From Evansella alkalicola (GTDB taxonomy: Bacteria > Bacillota > Bacilli > Bacillales > Salisediminibacteriaceae): a DNA stretch of 64,000 bases. Under the pieces are notes generated by a model. The model did no database searches, was not told the origin of the DNA, and saw nothing but the letters and a program-made list of their open reading frames with translations. Shown here in pieces: positions 16,904 to 25,371 of the stretch (position 1 is its first letter; each line of letters opens with the position of its first letter). Both the position numbers and the translations under genes were made by a program. The DNA is taken from assembly GCF_019042735.1 (NCBI RefSeq), contig NZ_JAHQCR010000088.1:124001-188000 (forward strand), read 5' to 3'.

Positions 16904-17344
16904 TCAATTACAAAGAGCGCGTTGCTTTGAGAGTCGTTTTGCTAAACTAACAGTCGTACCAACCATTGGCTCTGACTGTACTTCCACTTCATCCATAAAA
17001 TTTTCCATTATCGTAAAGCCCATTCCACTACGCTCTAACTCAGGTTTTGACGTATATAACGGTTGTCTAGCTTCATCAAGATCATGTATACCAATACCTT
17101 CATCACGGATGGACAACCTTACTAAATCTTCTTCTAGCTCCACCTCTAAGTAGATCATTCCATCTGGTTTTTCATTATAGCCATGTATGATTGCATTTGT
17201 CACAGCTTCACTAACCACCGTTTTAATTTCCGTTAATTCATCCATAGTTGGATCTAGCTGTGCCACAAACGCCCCAACCGTTACTCTAGCAAATGATTCA
17301 TTCTGACTTAACGCTGAAAATGATAGCTCCATTCTGTTTCTCAT
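16904..17344 (-). CDS. spoIIAB: Anti-sigma F factor / SpoIIAA kinase SpoIIAB
   Basis: 146 residues, GHKL-type ATPase fold. ATP-site boxes: N box VSEAVTNAIIHGYNE, G1 DEGIGIHDLDEA, G2 ERSGMGFTIME. Binds SigF to block it and phosphorylates SpoIIAA on serine. Start ATG overlaps the spoIIAA stop (ATGA), the usual coupling. Confidence 0.98.
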   Translation of the reverse strand: MRNRMELSFSALSQNESFARVTVGAFVAQLDPTMDELTEIKTVVSEAVTNAIIHGYNEKPDGMIYLEVELEEDLVRLSIRDEGIGIHDLDEARQPLYTSKPELERSGMGFTIMENFMDEVEVQSEPMVGTTVSLAKRLSKQRALCN

Positions 17345-17694
17345 GACGCCACCCCCAGCGTAATTAATGCATCCTGTTCATTAGATGCTAGACGGATAAT
17401 CTTAAAAATGCCTGACATCTCAAATAGTCTTTTTATTTGAGGAGAAATGGAACATACAACCATTTCCCCTCCAAGTGCTTGTACACTTTTATATCGGCCA
17501 AGGATGACACCTAAGCCAGAGCTGTCCATAAAGGTTAGTTTTTCAAGGTTTAACATAATATGTGTTAAACGTTGCTCAGTAATTGCAGCATCTACACTCT
17601 CACGGAGTTCCATCGCTGTATGGTGATCTAATTCACCTTCAAGTCGTACGCAGAGAACATTGTCCCTTTTTTCAAGATCAATGAGTAAACTCAT
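17341..17694 (-). CDS. spoIIAA: Anti-anti-sigma F factor SpoIIAA
   Basis: 117 residues, STAS domain. FMDSSGLGVILGRYK contains the phosphorylatable serine (DSSGLGV, about residue 58). Unphosphorylated SpoIIAA displaces SigF from SpoIIAB; the SpoIIE phosphatase (not in this window) regenerates it. Ribosome site AGGGGTGA before ATG 17694. A separate promoter is expected in the 144-base gap to dacF, but I could not pick a convincing sigma-H match. Confidence 0.97.
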   Translation of the reverse strand: MSLLIDLEKRDNVLCVRLEGELDHHTAMELRESVDAAITEQRLTHIMLNLEKLTFMDSSGLGVILGRYKSVQALGGEMVVCSISPQIKRLFEMSGIFKIIRLASNEQDALITLGVAS

Positions 17695-17838
17695 GTCTTC
17701 ACCCCTTAAGTTATTGTTTATCCAGTTCCCTCTCCCTGAGGAAATTGCTACACGAACGTTTTCTTTATAGGTAGTTAAGTTTCCTTCCTAAAAACAAAAC
17801 TAGTGTTAATTCGTCAAAACAAGAAAAATATCGATGAA

Positions 17839-19008
17839 TTAAAAACCATCTCTTCCAACTAGGCTAGATGTACTTCGTTTCATTAACGTCCATAGAGTAG
17901 CTTTAGAAACATCAAGTTCCGCTACAACAACAGATTCAGATAATATTTCTCCATCCTTTTCAACATATAAAGTACCAACAGGAGTACCTGCCTCAATAGG
18001 TGCTGCAAGGGGTTCCTCCAATTCAAGACGCTCCGTTATTCCTTCTACTGATTCACCCTTTTTCATAAGTAATGAAATATTTTCATCAGCTTGTACAGGA
18101 ACTGTTCTAGTTGAACCTTTACTTATTTTTGCTTCACCTAAAACATCTCCTCGTTCATATCTTGGTTGTATTTCATATTGACTGTATGCATAATCGAGCA
18201 TTTCTGAAACTTGGCGGTTTCTTTCCTTTGGTGTTGGAGCCCCCATTACTACTGCAATAACACGCATACCATTTTTATTGGCACTAGCAGTTAAACAGTA
18301 TTTCGCCTCATTCGTAAAACCAGTTTTAAGCCCATCCACTCCAGGATAAAACTTAACTAGTTTGTTTGTATTAACGAGCCAAAATTTATCATCTGTATCT
18401 TCCCTTAAATAGTCTTCATATAAACTTGTGTATTTCGTAATCTCTTCGTATTTTAATAGTTCTTTTGCCATTACAGCCAAATCTTCCGCTGAAGAAAAAT
18501 GATTTTCTGCTGGAAGACCATTTGAATTAACAAAATGCGTATCTTTTAATCCTAATTCCTCTGCTTTTTCATTCATAAGTTTGACAAATTCTTCTTCAGA
18601 GCCAGCTAAATGCTCTGCCATTGCAACTGAGGCGTCATTCCCAGAAGCTATCGCAATCCCTTTCATCATGTCTTCTACTGACATTTCTTCGCCAGGCTCT
18701 AAGAAAATCTGAGACCCACCCATTGAAGCAGCACGTTCACTAGTTCGAACCATGTCACTCCATTTGATTTTTCCAGAATCAATAGCTTCCATAATTAATA
18801 GCATCGTCATAACTTTTGTCATACTTGCTGGAGGTAATTGCTCTTTACTATTTTTTTCAAATAGTATTTCTCCAGTGTCTCTCTCCATTAGTACTGCAGA
18901 AGTAGATTCTTCTGCTAAATTAACACCACCAGACTCCTCTCCATGGACCGTAATTGTCCCCGTAAAAATGTATAAACCTACTAAAAAAACAATGAATGAT
19001 TTTTTCAA
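17839..19008 (-). CDS. dacF: D-alanyl-D-alanine carboxypeptidase DacF
   Basis: 389 residues from TTG 19008 (GGAGGGA eight bases upstream), exactly the B. subtilis DacF length; the upstream ATG 19023 has no ribosome site. N-terminal signal peptide (KKSFIVFLVGLYIFTGTITV), active-site SMTK (residue about 65), SGN in ASGNDASVAMAEH, KTG in GVDGLKTGFTNEAKY, then a C-terminal beta domain. Trims spore peptidoglycan stems from the forespore side. Lies upstream of spoIIAA as usual. Confidence 0.95.
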   Translation of the reverse strand: MKKSFIVFLVGLYIFTGTITVHGEESGGVNLAEESTSAVLMERDTGEILFEKNSKEQLPPASMTKVMTMLLIMEAIDSGKIKWSDMVRTSERAASMGGSQIFLEPGEEMSVEDMMKGIAIASGNDASVAMAEHLAGSEEEFVKLMNEKAEELGLKDTHFVNSNGLPAENHFSSAEDLAVMAKELLKYEEITKYTSLYEDYLREDTDDKFWLVNTNKLVKFYPGVDGLKTGFTNEAKYCLTASANKNGMRVIAVVMGAPTPKERNRQVSEMLDYAYSQYEIQPRYERGDVLGEAKISKGSTRTVPVQADENISLLMKKGESVEGITERLELEEPLAAPIEAGTPVGTLYVEKDGEILSESVVVAELDVSKATLWTLMKRSTSSLVGRDGF

Positions 19009-19111
19009 ATTTAATCCCTCCATTCTTTTTCTTTACCATTCTGCCCGAAAGAGAGGGGAATATACCATCATTTGGAGTTTTAACACACGCATCTCCCATA
19101 CAAAATCAGAT

Positions 19112-19146
19112 ATAAAAAAAGATGACCAGTACATTTGTACTAGCCA
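19112..19146 (-). terminator. pdp terminator
   Basis: Minus-strand stem GGCTAGTACA / TGTACTGGTC followed by ATCTTTTTTT, about 30 bases after the pdp stop and ahead of dacF. Confidence 0.75.
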
Positions 19147-19177
19147 CCCATTATATATCTCATTTTTATATTTATCA

Positions 19178-20482
19178 TTACTCTGAAATGATACTATAAA
19201 TTAATTCTGGTGCTCTCACGCTAGAGGATGTAATCGTATAGGAATGCTTAATTTTTTCTATCACTTCAATCACTTTTTCAGAATTCGCATGAATGGTTAC
19301 TAGGGGGTCTCCCTTCTTTACCTCATCACCAATTTTCTTCCTAAGTTCAATACCGACAGAAACATCGATTTTTGATTCTTTTGTAGCCCTTCCAGCCCCG
19401 AGCATCATGGCAGCAATCCCAATTTGATCTGCAACGATTTCTGATACATATCCAGTGCTCTCTGCTTTCACATCTATTTGATACTTTGCCTGAGGGAGTT
19501 TAGTTGTATCATCAACCACTGACTCCTCCCCATTTTGCGCTTCAATAAATAATTTAAAATGTTGTAACGCTTTTCCTGATTGTATAGATTCAATTAGTAG
19601 ATTTCTTGCTTCTTCAAGGGTTGTTGCCTTATTTGCAAGTACAACCATATGACTGCCTAAAGTAAGACATAACTCATAAAGGTCATCTGGGCCTTCTCCT
19701 TTAAGTGTGTTTATCGCTTCTTTTACTTCAAGTGCATTGCCAATTGCGTATCCCAACGGCTGACTCATATCGGAAATTACTGCTGATGTTTTCCTATTGA
19801 GGCTTCTTCCGATTTTAACCATGGCATTTGCTAATTCTTTCGCATCCTTTAACTCTTTCATAAATGCACCAGACCCAGTTTTCACATCTAATACAATAGC
19901 ATCAGCACCAGAAGCAATTTTTTTACTCATAATAGAGCTTGCAATTAGTGGGATTGAATTTACTGTACCAGTTACGTCCCTCAACCCATATAGTTTTTTG
20001 TCAGCAGGTGTCAAGTTGTGTGTCTGACCAATGACAGCAACTTTATTTCGGTTAACTAATTCAATAAATGTATTATTGCTAATTTCCACATTAAACCCAC
20101 TAATAGATTCTAATTTATCAATCGTTCCTCCAGTATGCCCTAGACCACGACCACTCATTTTTGCTACAGGAACACCAACACTCGCAACTAGAGGTGCTAA
20201 AACTAGTGTAGTTGTATCACCAACGCCCCCAGTACTATGTTTATCTACCTTTATTCCTTCTATAGCAGATAGGTCAATCGTTTCTCCAGAGTGAACCATT
20301 GCATTAGTTAACGCTGCTCGCTCCTGATCATCCATTCCTTGAAAATAAACGGCCATCGACCATGCACTCATTTGATAATCAGGAATGTCATCATTAGTGT
20401 AGCCATTAATAATGAAATCAATTTCTTCCTTAGTATGGGCACTTCCATTTCTCTTTTTTTCAATTAAATCCACCATTCTCAT
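19178..20482 (-). CDS. pdp: Pyrimidine-nucleoside phosphorylase
   Basis: 434 residues from ATG 20482 (GAGGAG eight bases upstream; the longer frame starts at a GTG within that spacing). Phosphorolyses uridine and thymidine to base and (deoxy)ribose-1-phosphate. Signatures: DKHSTGGVGDTTTLVLAPL, KMSGRGLGHTGGTIDKLE, LDVKTGSGAFMK; C-terminal alpha/beta PYNP domain. It joins pupG and deoB in a nucleoside salvage/catabolism group; in B. subtilis pdp is elsewhere with dra-nupC, so this placement differs. Confidence 0.96.
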   Translation of the reverse strand: MRMVDLIEKKRNGSAHTKEEIDFIINGYTNDDIPDYQMSAWSMAVYFQGMDDQERAALTNAMVHSGETIDLSAIEGIKVDKHSTGGVGDTTTLVLAPLVASVGVPVAKMSGRGLGHTGGTIDKLESISGFNVEISNNTFIELVNRNKVAVIGQTHNLTPADKKLYGLRDVTGTVNSIPLIASSIMSKKIASGADAIVLDVKTGSGAFMKELKDAKELANAMVKIGRSLNRKTSAVISDMSQPLGYAIGNALEVKEAINTLKGEGPDDLYELCLTLGSHMVVLANKATTLEEARNLLIESIQSGKALQHFKLFIEAQNGEESVVDDTTKLPQAKYQIDVKAESTGYVSEIVADQIGIAAMMLGAGRATKESKIDVSVGIELRKKIGDEVKKGDPLVTIHANSEKVIEVIEKIKHSYTITSSSVRAPELIYSIISE

Positions 20483-20543
20483 GGATCTCACTCCTCAATA
20501 ATCCTTAAACACGATTAAACACGATGAAACAAGGCTAACATAT

Positions 20544-21365
20544 TCATTTGATATCACGAACGATTGCCTTCACAAACTTTAAAAAGTTTGCCTTTACTTT
20601 TTCTGTGGTCTCTATCACTTCTTCATGGGATAGAGGTTGATCCAATATACCAGCAGCCATGTTGGAAATACAAGTGATACCTAGTACTTCCATGTCACTG
20701 TGACGCGCAACGATGACTTCAGGAACAGTAGACATTCCAACTGCATCTCCACCAAGTGTTCGAATCATTCGTATTTCTGCGGGAGTTTCATAAGCTGGGC
20801 CTGGGTTACCTGCATACACACCCTCTTTGACTTGAATATCCAATTGTTCTGCTGTCTTTTTTGCCAATTCAAGTAATGTTGGTGAATAAGCTTTCGACAT
20901 GTCTGGAAAACGCACACCTAAGCTTTCATCATTAGGTCCAATTAGAGGGTTTGTTCCAGTCAGGTTAAGATGATCATTAATAAGCATTAAATCACCAGGT
21001 TCAAAGCTTTCATTTACTCCACCTGCAGCATTCGTGACGATTAGTTGTGATACACCTAACTCCTTCATTACCCTCACTGGTAAGGTAACTTGCTCCATAC
21101 TATATCCTTCATAATAGTGAAATCTACCTTGCATGGCGATCACTTGCTGACCATTTAAATTTCCGATTACAAGTTGCCCTTTATGACCTGCCACTGTTGA
21201 AGTTGGAAATCCTTCAATATCACTATAAGGAATCTTTACACTATCCTCTATCTCATCTCCTAAGACACCGAGACCAGATCCTAAAATTAGTCCAATTTTG
21301 GGTTGAAACTGACTCTTTTTCCTAATCAGTTCAGCAATTTTTATAATTTCATTTTTTGATACCAT
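20544..21365 (-). CDS. pupG: Purine-nucleoside phosphorylase (PNP-I, trimeric type)
   Basis: 273 residues, hexose-1-phosphate forming phosphorylase for guanosine/inosine and deoxy forms. Motifs: LILGSGLGVLGDEIE, QVIAMQGRFHYYEGYSMEQV, VTNAAGGVN, GVYAGNPGPAYETPAEIRM, DAVGMSTVPEVIVARH, ITCISNMAAGI. Twelve bases behind deoB, so the product ribose-1-phosphate is handed to phosphopentomutase. Also named punA. Confidence 0.96.
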   Translation of the reverse strand: MVSKNEIIKIAELIRKKSQFQPKIGLILGSGLGVLGDEIEDSVKIPYSDIEGFPTSTVAGHKGQLVIGNLNGQQVIAMQGRFHYYEGYSMEQVTLPVRVMKELGVSQLIVTNAAGGVNESFEPGDLMLINDHLNLTGTNPLIGPNDESLGVRFPDMSKAYSPTLLELAKKTAEQLDIQVKEGVYAGNPGPAYETPAEIRMIRTLGGDAVGMSTVPEVIVARHSDMEVLGITCISNMAAGILDQPLSHEEVIETTEKVKANFLKFVKAIVRDIK

Positions 21366-21377
21366 TTAAGTTCTCCC

Positions 21378-22556
21378 CTATTCTCCTAATTCATTTAGAA
21401 AGCTTTTTCCGTATTTTGGCATAGTTACCTGGAAATTATCTGCAACAGTTGCCCCTACATCAGCAAATGTTTTTCTAGTTCCTATTGACTTACCCTCTTT
21501 CATATTCTTGTTATAAACTAGTAACGGAACATATTCCCTTGTATGATCTGTACCTTTAAAGGTAGGATCATTCCCATGATCCGCTGTTATCATTAGAAGG
21601 TCATCATCTTGAAGCCTAGCAAAAACTTCTTCTAGACGTACATCAAACTCTTCCAGTGCTGCCCCATACCCCTCTGGATCACGACGATGACCAAATTTCG
21701 CATCGAAATCAACTAAGTTTAAGAAGCTTAGACCAGTAAACTCCATTTCTAATGTATCTCTCAATTTATCCATTCCATCCATATTTGAAATCGTACGAAG
21801 TGATTTTGTTATTCCTTCACCATCGTATATATCAGAAATTTTTCCGATAGCTATAGAGTCAAAGCCTCCATCTTTTAGTTCATTCATCACAGTTCGGCCA
21901 AATGGTTTAAGGGCATAATCATGTCGATTTGACGTACGCTCCCACTTTTTTGGTTCTCCTATAAACGGACGGGCGATTACCCTCCCGACCATATACTTTT
22001 CATTCAATGTTAATTCCCTAGCTATTTTACATATATCATACTGTTCTTCTATTGGAACTACGTCTTCGTGAGCGGCAATCTGAAGGACGGAATCTGCCGA
22101 TGTATAGACAATGAGAGAACCTGTTTTCACATGTTCCTCACCTAATTCCTCTAGTATTTCTGTTCCAGATGCAGGCTTGTTCCCAATCACTTTTCTACCA
22201 GTTCTTTCTTCTAACTCTTGTATTAGCTCTGGGGGGAAACCTTCTGGAAAAGTTTGAAACGGTTGATCAATATGTAGCCCCATGATTTCCCAATGACCTG
22301 TCATCGTATCTTTACCAACTGATGCTTCCTCCATTTTCCCAAAGTAAGCATCAGCTATTTCAGGTTTTTCTCCACCAAGGTATGTCTTAATATGAGACAA
22401 TCCAAGTTTATCTAAATTAGGTAATTTTAAACCGTTCACAGCTTTAGCAATATTTCCTAATGTGTCGGACCCCTCATCGTCAAACTTTTTAGCATCTGGG
22501 GCTTCTCCAATTCCAACCGAGTCCATTACAATTAAAAAAATACGTTTATATTTCAT
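21378..22556 (-). CDS. deoB: Phosphopentomutase
   Basis: 392 residues; interconverts (deoxy)ribose-1- and 5-phosphate. Alkaline-phosphatase superfamily: N-terminal metal site MDSVGIGEAPD, catalytic-Thr region GKDTMTGHWEIMG, C-terminal metal ligands LVDFDAKFGHRRDPEGYG and MITADHGNDPTFKGTDHTRE. Named drm in B. subtilis, with the same xerD-drm-pupG order. ATG 22556 follows GGGAGGA. Confidence 0.97.
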   Translation of the reverse strand: MKYKRIFLIVMDSVGIGEAPDAKKFDDEGSDTLGNIAKAVNGLKLPNLDKLGLSHIKTYLGGEKPEIADAYFGKMEEASVGKDTMTGHWEIMGLHIDQPFQTFPEGFPPELIQELEERTGRKVIGNKPASGTEILEELGEEHVKTGSLIVYTSADSVLQIAAHEDVVPIEEQYDICKIARELTLNEKYMVGRVIARPFIGEPKKWERTSNRHDYALKPFGRTVMNELKDGGFDSIAIGKISDIYDGEGITKSLRTISNMDGMDKLRDTLEMEFTGLSFLNLVDFDAKFGHRRDPEGYGAALEEFDVRLEEVFARLQDDDLLMITADHGNDPTFKGTDHTREYVPLLVYNKNMKEGKSIGTRKTFADVGATVADNFQVTMPKYGKSFLNELGE

Positions 22557-22720
22557 AATTTCCTCCCTCTTTTACGTACTTTCCATTCTCTATTTCATAT
22601 CTTTCGTCACAGATGGCACTTCTATTACTTTTTATTTATTTGTCTACCGTGAAAATAGTAATTCTCTGATGGCAATAACTTCTGGCCAATAGGTAGTCTG
22701 AAGTCTGACCTTTCATATAA

Positions 22721-22748
22721 AACAACACCCTTCCTACGCTCGAGGGTG
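22721..22748 (-). terminator. xerD terminator overlapping the gene end
   Basis: Minus-strand stem CACCCT / AGGGTG with an 11-base loop containing the xerD stop TAG, then TTGTTTT. Confidence 0.6.
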
Positions 22749-23624
22749 ATATTTTGAATAAACGTCCTTCATTCTTGTTTTCGTTACATGCGTATAAATT
22801 TGAGTAGTAGAAATATCAGCATGCCCCAACATCTCCTGAACTGCTCTTATATCTGCACCATTCTCTAATAAATGTGTTGCAAAGGAATGTCTCAAAGTAT
22901 GAGGTGTAAGCTCTGTTTCAATCCCTGCTAGTTTAGCTAACATTTTTATGATTTTCCAGAAACCTTGACGTGACAATTGCCTCCCATGATGATTCACAAA
23001 TAAAAAATCATGATTTTGTTGTTTTATCAAGAGCGGTCTGGCACTTAATAAGTACTGTTCTAGAACTTTCTTAGCAACTCGTCCAATAGGGATAATTCTT
23101 TCTTTATTCCCTTTCCCAAAACATCGAAGAAACCCTAACTCCAAATGTAAGTCAGCAGTAGTCAAGTTACATAATTCACTAACCCGAATTCCTGTAGCAT
23201 AAAGAAGTTCAAGCATTCCTTTATTCCTTATATCGAGTAGGGGATTATCGACCTTTGCTTCCAATAAAGCTTCTACCTCCGATGTTGTTAAAATACTCGG
23301 TATTCTTTTTGTTTCCTTCGGTCTTTCAATATGTATCGTTGGATCACTTTTATGTATAGATTCCCGTAATAAGAATTGATGAAACGCTCGAATAGAAGTG
23401 ACCGTTCTAGCCAGTGTAGAGGCTGCTTTTCCCTGGGATTTAAGGTGGTGAATGTAAGCTTTGATATGCCCTTGGGAAATTTGATCAATCATTTCGATAG
23501 CTTCTGACTCCTGTAAGAAGTGGATATATTGAGTTAAATCTCGTTGATATGCCTCAATTGTATTTTTAGATACTCCCCTTTCCATTGCTAAAAAATATGT
23601 GAATGATTTCAATTCTTGAAGCAT
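22734..23624 (-). CDS. xerD: Site-specific tyrosine recombinase XerD
   Basis: 296 residues from ATG 23624 (GGTGGAG upstream), identical in length to B. subtilis XerD/RipX; the frame extends to 23684 without better support. N-terminal SAM-like core-binding domain (FTYFLAMERGVSKNTIEAYQ); catalytic domain with ATGIRVSEL (Arg), HTLRHSFATHLL (His-x-x-Arg), and GHADISTTQIYTHV (His and nucleophile Tyr). Resolves chromosome dimers at dif with XerC. Housekeeping context, so not a mobile-element integrase. Confidence 0.96.
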   Translation of the reverse strand: MLQELKSFTYFLAMERGVSKNTIEAYQRDLTQYIHFLQESEAIEMIDQISQGHIKAYIHHLKSQGKAASTLARTVTSIRAFHQFLLRESIHKSDPTIHIERPKETKRIPSILTTSEVEALLEAKVDNPLLDIRNKGMLELLYATGIRVSELCNLTTADLHLELGFLRCFGKGNKERIIPIGRVAKKVLEQYLLSARPLLIKQQNHDFLFVNHHGRQLSRQGFWKIIKMLAKLAGIETELTPHTLRHSFATHLLENGADIRAVQEMLGHADISTTQIYTHVTKTRMKDVYSKYHPRA

Positions 23625-23676
23625 CTTATCTCCACCCTCACTGTTAATCAGTGAACCCTTTACAAATGCTAACATG

Positions 23677-23904
23677 TTATTCACCGTGATTTAAAAATAG
23701 CTGTAAACGCCACAAAGAAGGTTCGAGGTTTATAGGTTCTTCAACTTGGAATACTTTTGTAGCCCTACCACTAGGTTCATCATAGCGATGGTAATCTTGA
23801 TACCCCGAACTTACCCATAGAATACCATAATAAAAAATGAGCGTGCACCCCATAAACAATAAAAATACCCACACTGCTTCAGCAAAGCTTTTCAGAACCT
23901 TCAT
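23677..23904 (-). CDS. yqzK: YqzK, DUF4227 small membrane protein
   Basis: 75 residues from ATG 23904 (AAAGGAAG upstream). One transmembrane helix (VWVFLLFMGCTLIFYYGIL, about 10-30) and a short hydrophilic tail with YQDYHRYDEPSGRATKVFQ. Located between fur and xerD exactly as yqzK of B. subtilis. Function unknown. Confidence 0.8.
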   Translation of the reverse strand: MKVLKSFAEAVWVFLLFMGCTLIFYYGILWVSSGYQDYHRYDEPSGRATKVFQVEEPINLEPSLWRLQLFLNHGE

Positions 23905-23981
23905 ATACAACTTCCTTTCTCCATTCATTCTGTATAGTACAGAATATGACGGACAAGACAAGTTGTATACCTTAATTAAAT

Positions 23982-24009
23982 AAAAAAAGTAGCGATTCTG
24001 CTACTTTTA
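23982..24009 (-). terminator. fur terminator
   Basis: Minus strand AAAAGTAGCAGAATCGCTAC followed by TTTTTTTA: a seven-base stem with a T tail, starting 18 bases after the fur stop. Confidence 0.85.
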
Positions 24010-24026
24010 AGCCATTAATATTATAT

Positions 24027-24476
24027 TTAATCTTGTTTTACATCTTTACAACGATGACATATTCCGTGAAAAGTTAGTCTGTGATCTTTAATGTAAAAAT
24101 TCCAATCACGTTCCACTACTTTTTCAACTTCTTCTAGGAGATCTTCCTGAATTTCATCTACTGAACCACATTCAATGCATACAAGGTGGTGATGAAAGTG
24201 AGCAGCACCTTCTTTTCTCAAGTCGTAGCGAGAAACACCATCACCAAAATTAATCTTATCTACTACCTTCAATTCCGTTAACAATTCCAAAGTCCGATAT
24301 ACTGTAGCTAAACCAATTTCTGGCGATTTCTCTTTCACAAGCATATATACATCTTCAGCACTCAAATGATCTTCCTCATTTTCTAAAAGGACTCTTACTG
24401 TCGCTTCCCGCTGAGGTGTCAGTTTGTAACTCTGGGAATGTAACTGTTTTTTTATTCTCTCGATCCTCTGTTCCAT
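24027..24476 (-). CDS. fur: Ferric uptake regulator Fur
   Basis: 149 residues from ATG 24476, reading MEQRIERIKKQLHSQSYKLT, nearly identical to B. subtilis Fur. Winged-helix DNA-binding domain with PEIGLATVYRTLELL recognition helix (about 50-65), metal sites HFHHHLVCIECG and the C-terminal CHRC pair for structural zinc. Represses iron-uptake genes when Fe2+ is bound. GGGGGG upstream is the ribosome site; an adjacent ATG at 24479 is the alternative. A PerR/Fur-like box lies upstream. Confidence 0.96.
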   Translation of the reverse strand: MEQRIERIKKQLHSQSYKLTPQREATVRVLLENEEDHLSAEDVYMLVKEKSPEIGLATVYRTLELLTELKVVDKINFGDGVSRYDLRKEGAAHFHHHLVCIECGSVDEIQEDLLEEVEKVVERDWNFYIKDHRLTFHGICHRCKDVKQD

Positions 24477-24541
24477 CATCTTTCCCCCCAAAAGCCCATC
24501 TACAATAACTATTATACTCTTTGAGAAAAAAAGGTGTCAAA

Positions 24542-24556
24542 TGAGAATCATTATAA
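24542..24556 (-). promoter_or_regulatory. Candidate PerR/Fur box upstream of fur
   Basis: TTATAATGATTCTCA on the minus strand, against the 7-1-7 PerR consensus TTATAATNATTATAA: left half perfect, right half with mismatches. About 66 bases before the fur start. A second AT-rich imperfect dyad (TGATAATAATTA) lies near 24.57-24.58 kb. In B. subtilis fur is a PerR target, which fits. Confidence 0.5.
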
Positions 24557-24640
24557 ATTCAATACTGTAATTATTATCATATAATAATATTTATAAAAAA
24601 GCGCACATCTACCATAAAGATAGAATAATTGTAATGGTGT

Positions 24641-25282
24641 CTATCCTAAGATTTGAAATACTGCTTGCATAATGGAAGGAGAAACGTATGCTTCAAATAA
24701 TGAAACGATCGCGATAAGTGCACCGATAAAGAGCAAGAAGAAGGAATAGGACATGAAATGAGGGAACATTGGTTCAAATCCTCTTCTTGTAACTTGTCTC
24801 CACAATTTAATTGAAAATGACGTTGCTACAGTAGCGACAACAATATAGATCGGAATGAGCAACACGTTCTGGGGAAAAATTGCTGCAAATGAGAGAAAAA
24901 AGCCGTTTAACCCCATTTGACCAACTAGAAAACCTACTGTAAACCCTACTACTAAGCCTTTAAGAAAAAGTAATATATAGATAACTGGCAGCCCAATTAC
25001 AGATAGACCTAAAAACCACATCAGTCCTAGATATTTACTATAGTGTGCAAAACTTTGTACGAACATCGTCGAGGAATTTGCAAACTCCCCTTCTTCTACT
25101 TGTCCAAAAAAGAGGGTCAAATAAGCGTATAGATCATTTTTTTGTGAAAAGCTTAAACTATTAACTATAACTGCCCCGAAAATTACCCCCATTGATAATA
25201 GAACAACTGTAAATATATAAATAGAAAGATGATTAGTCACGTGCTCCACCAAAGACCTTTTAAATATTCCCATACGGTTCAT
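24641..25282 (-). CDS. spoIIM: Stage II sporulation protein M
   Basis: 213 residues, polytopic membrane protein with about five helices (IFTVVLLSMGVIFGAVIVNS, YLGLMWFLGLSVIGLPVIYI, GLVVGFTVGFLVGQMGLNGF and so on). Scaffold of the DMP complex (SpoIID-SpoIIM-SpoIIP) that degrades septal peptidoglycan and drives engulfment. Long N-terminal cytoplasmic segment begins MNRMGIFKRSLVEH. Situated next to fur and yqxK as in Bacillus. Confidence 0.95.
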   Translation of the reverse strand: MNRMGIFKRSLVEHVTNHLSIYIFTVVLLSMGVIFGAVIVNSLSFSQKNDLYAYLTLFFGQVEEGEFANSSTMFVQSFAHYSKYLGLMWFLGLSVIGLPVIYILLFLKGLVVGFTVGFLVGQMGLNGFFLSFAAIFPQNVLLIPIYIVVATVATSFSIKLWRQVTRRGFEPMFPHFMSYSFFLLFIGALIAIVSLFEAYVSPSIMQAVFQILG

Positions 25283-25371
25283 CGTTTACTCGCCTCATTT
25301 CCTTATAATTCTGCTTCTATCAAAGCCTATGAATCTATTAAGGAAACTATGACTGAGTTCATAGATTTCAT

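Noticed and set aside
17695..17838. Sigma-H promoter of spoIIAA
   Set aside because: Expected from B. subtilis, but no pair of -35/-10 elements with proper spacing was convincing.
22734..23624. Tyrosine recombinase as an integrase of a mobile element
   Set aside because: Length, sequence and the fur-yqzK-xerD-deoB order identify it as the housekeeping XerD; no attachment-site duplication seen.
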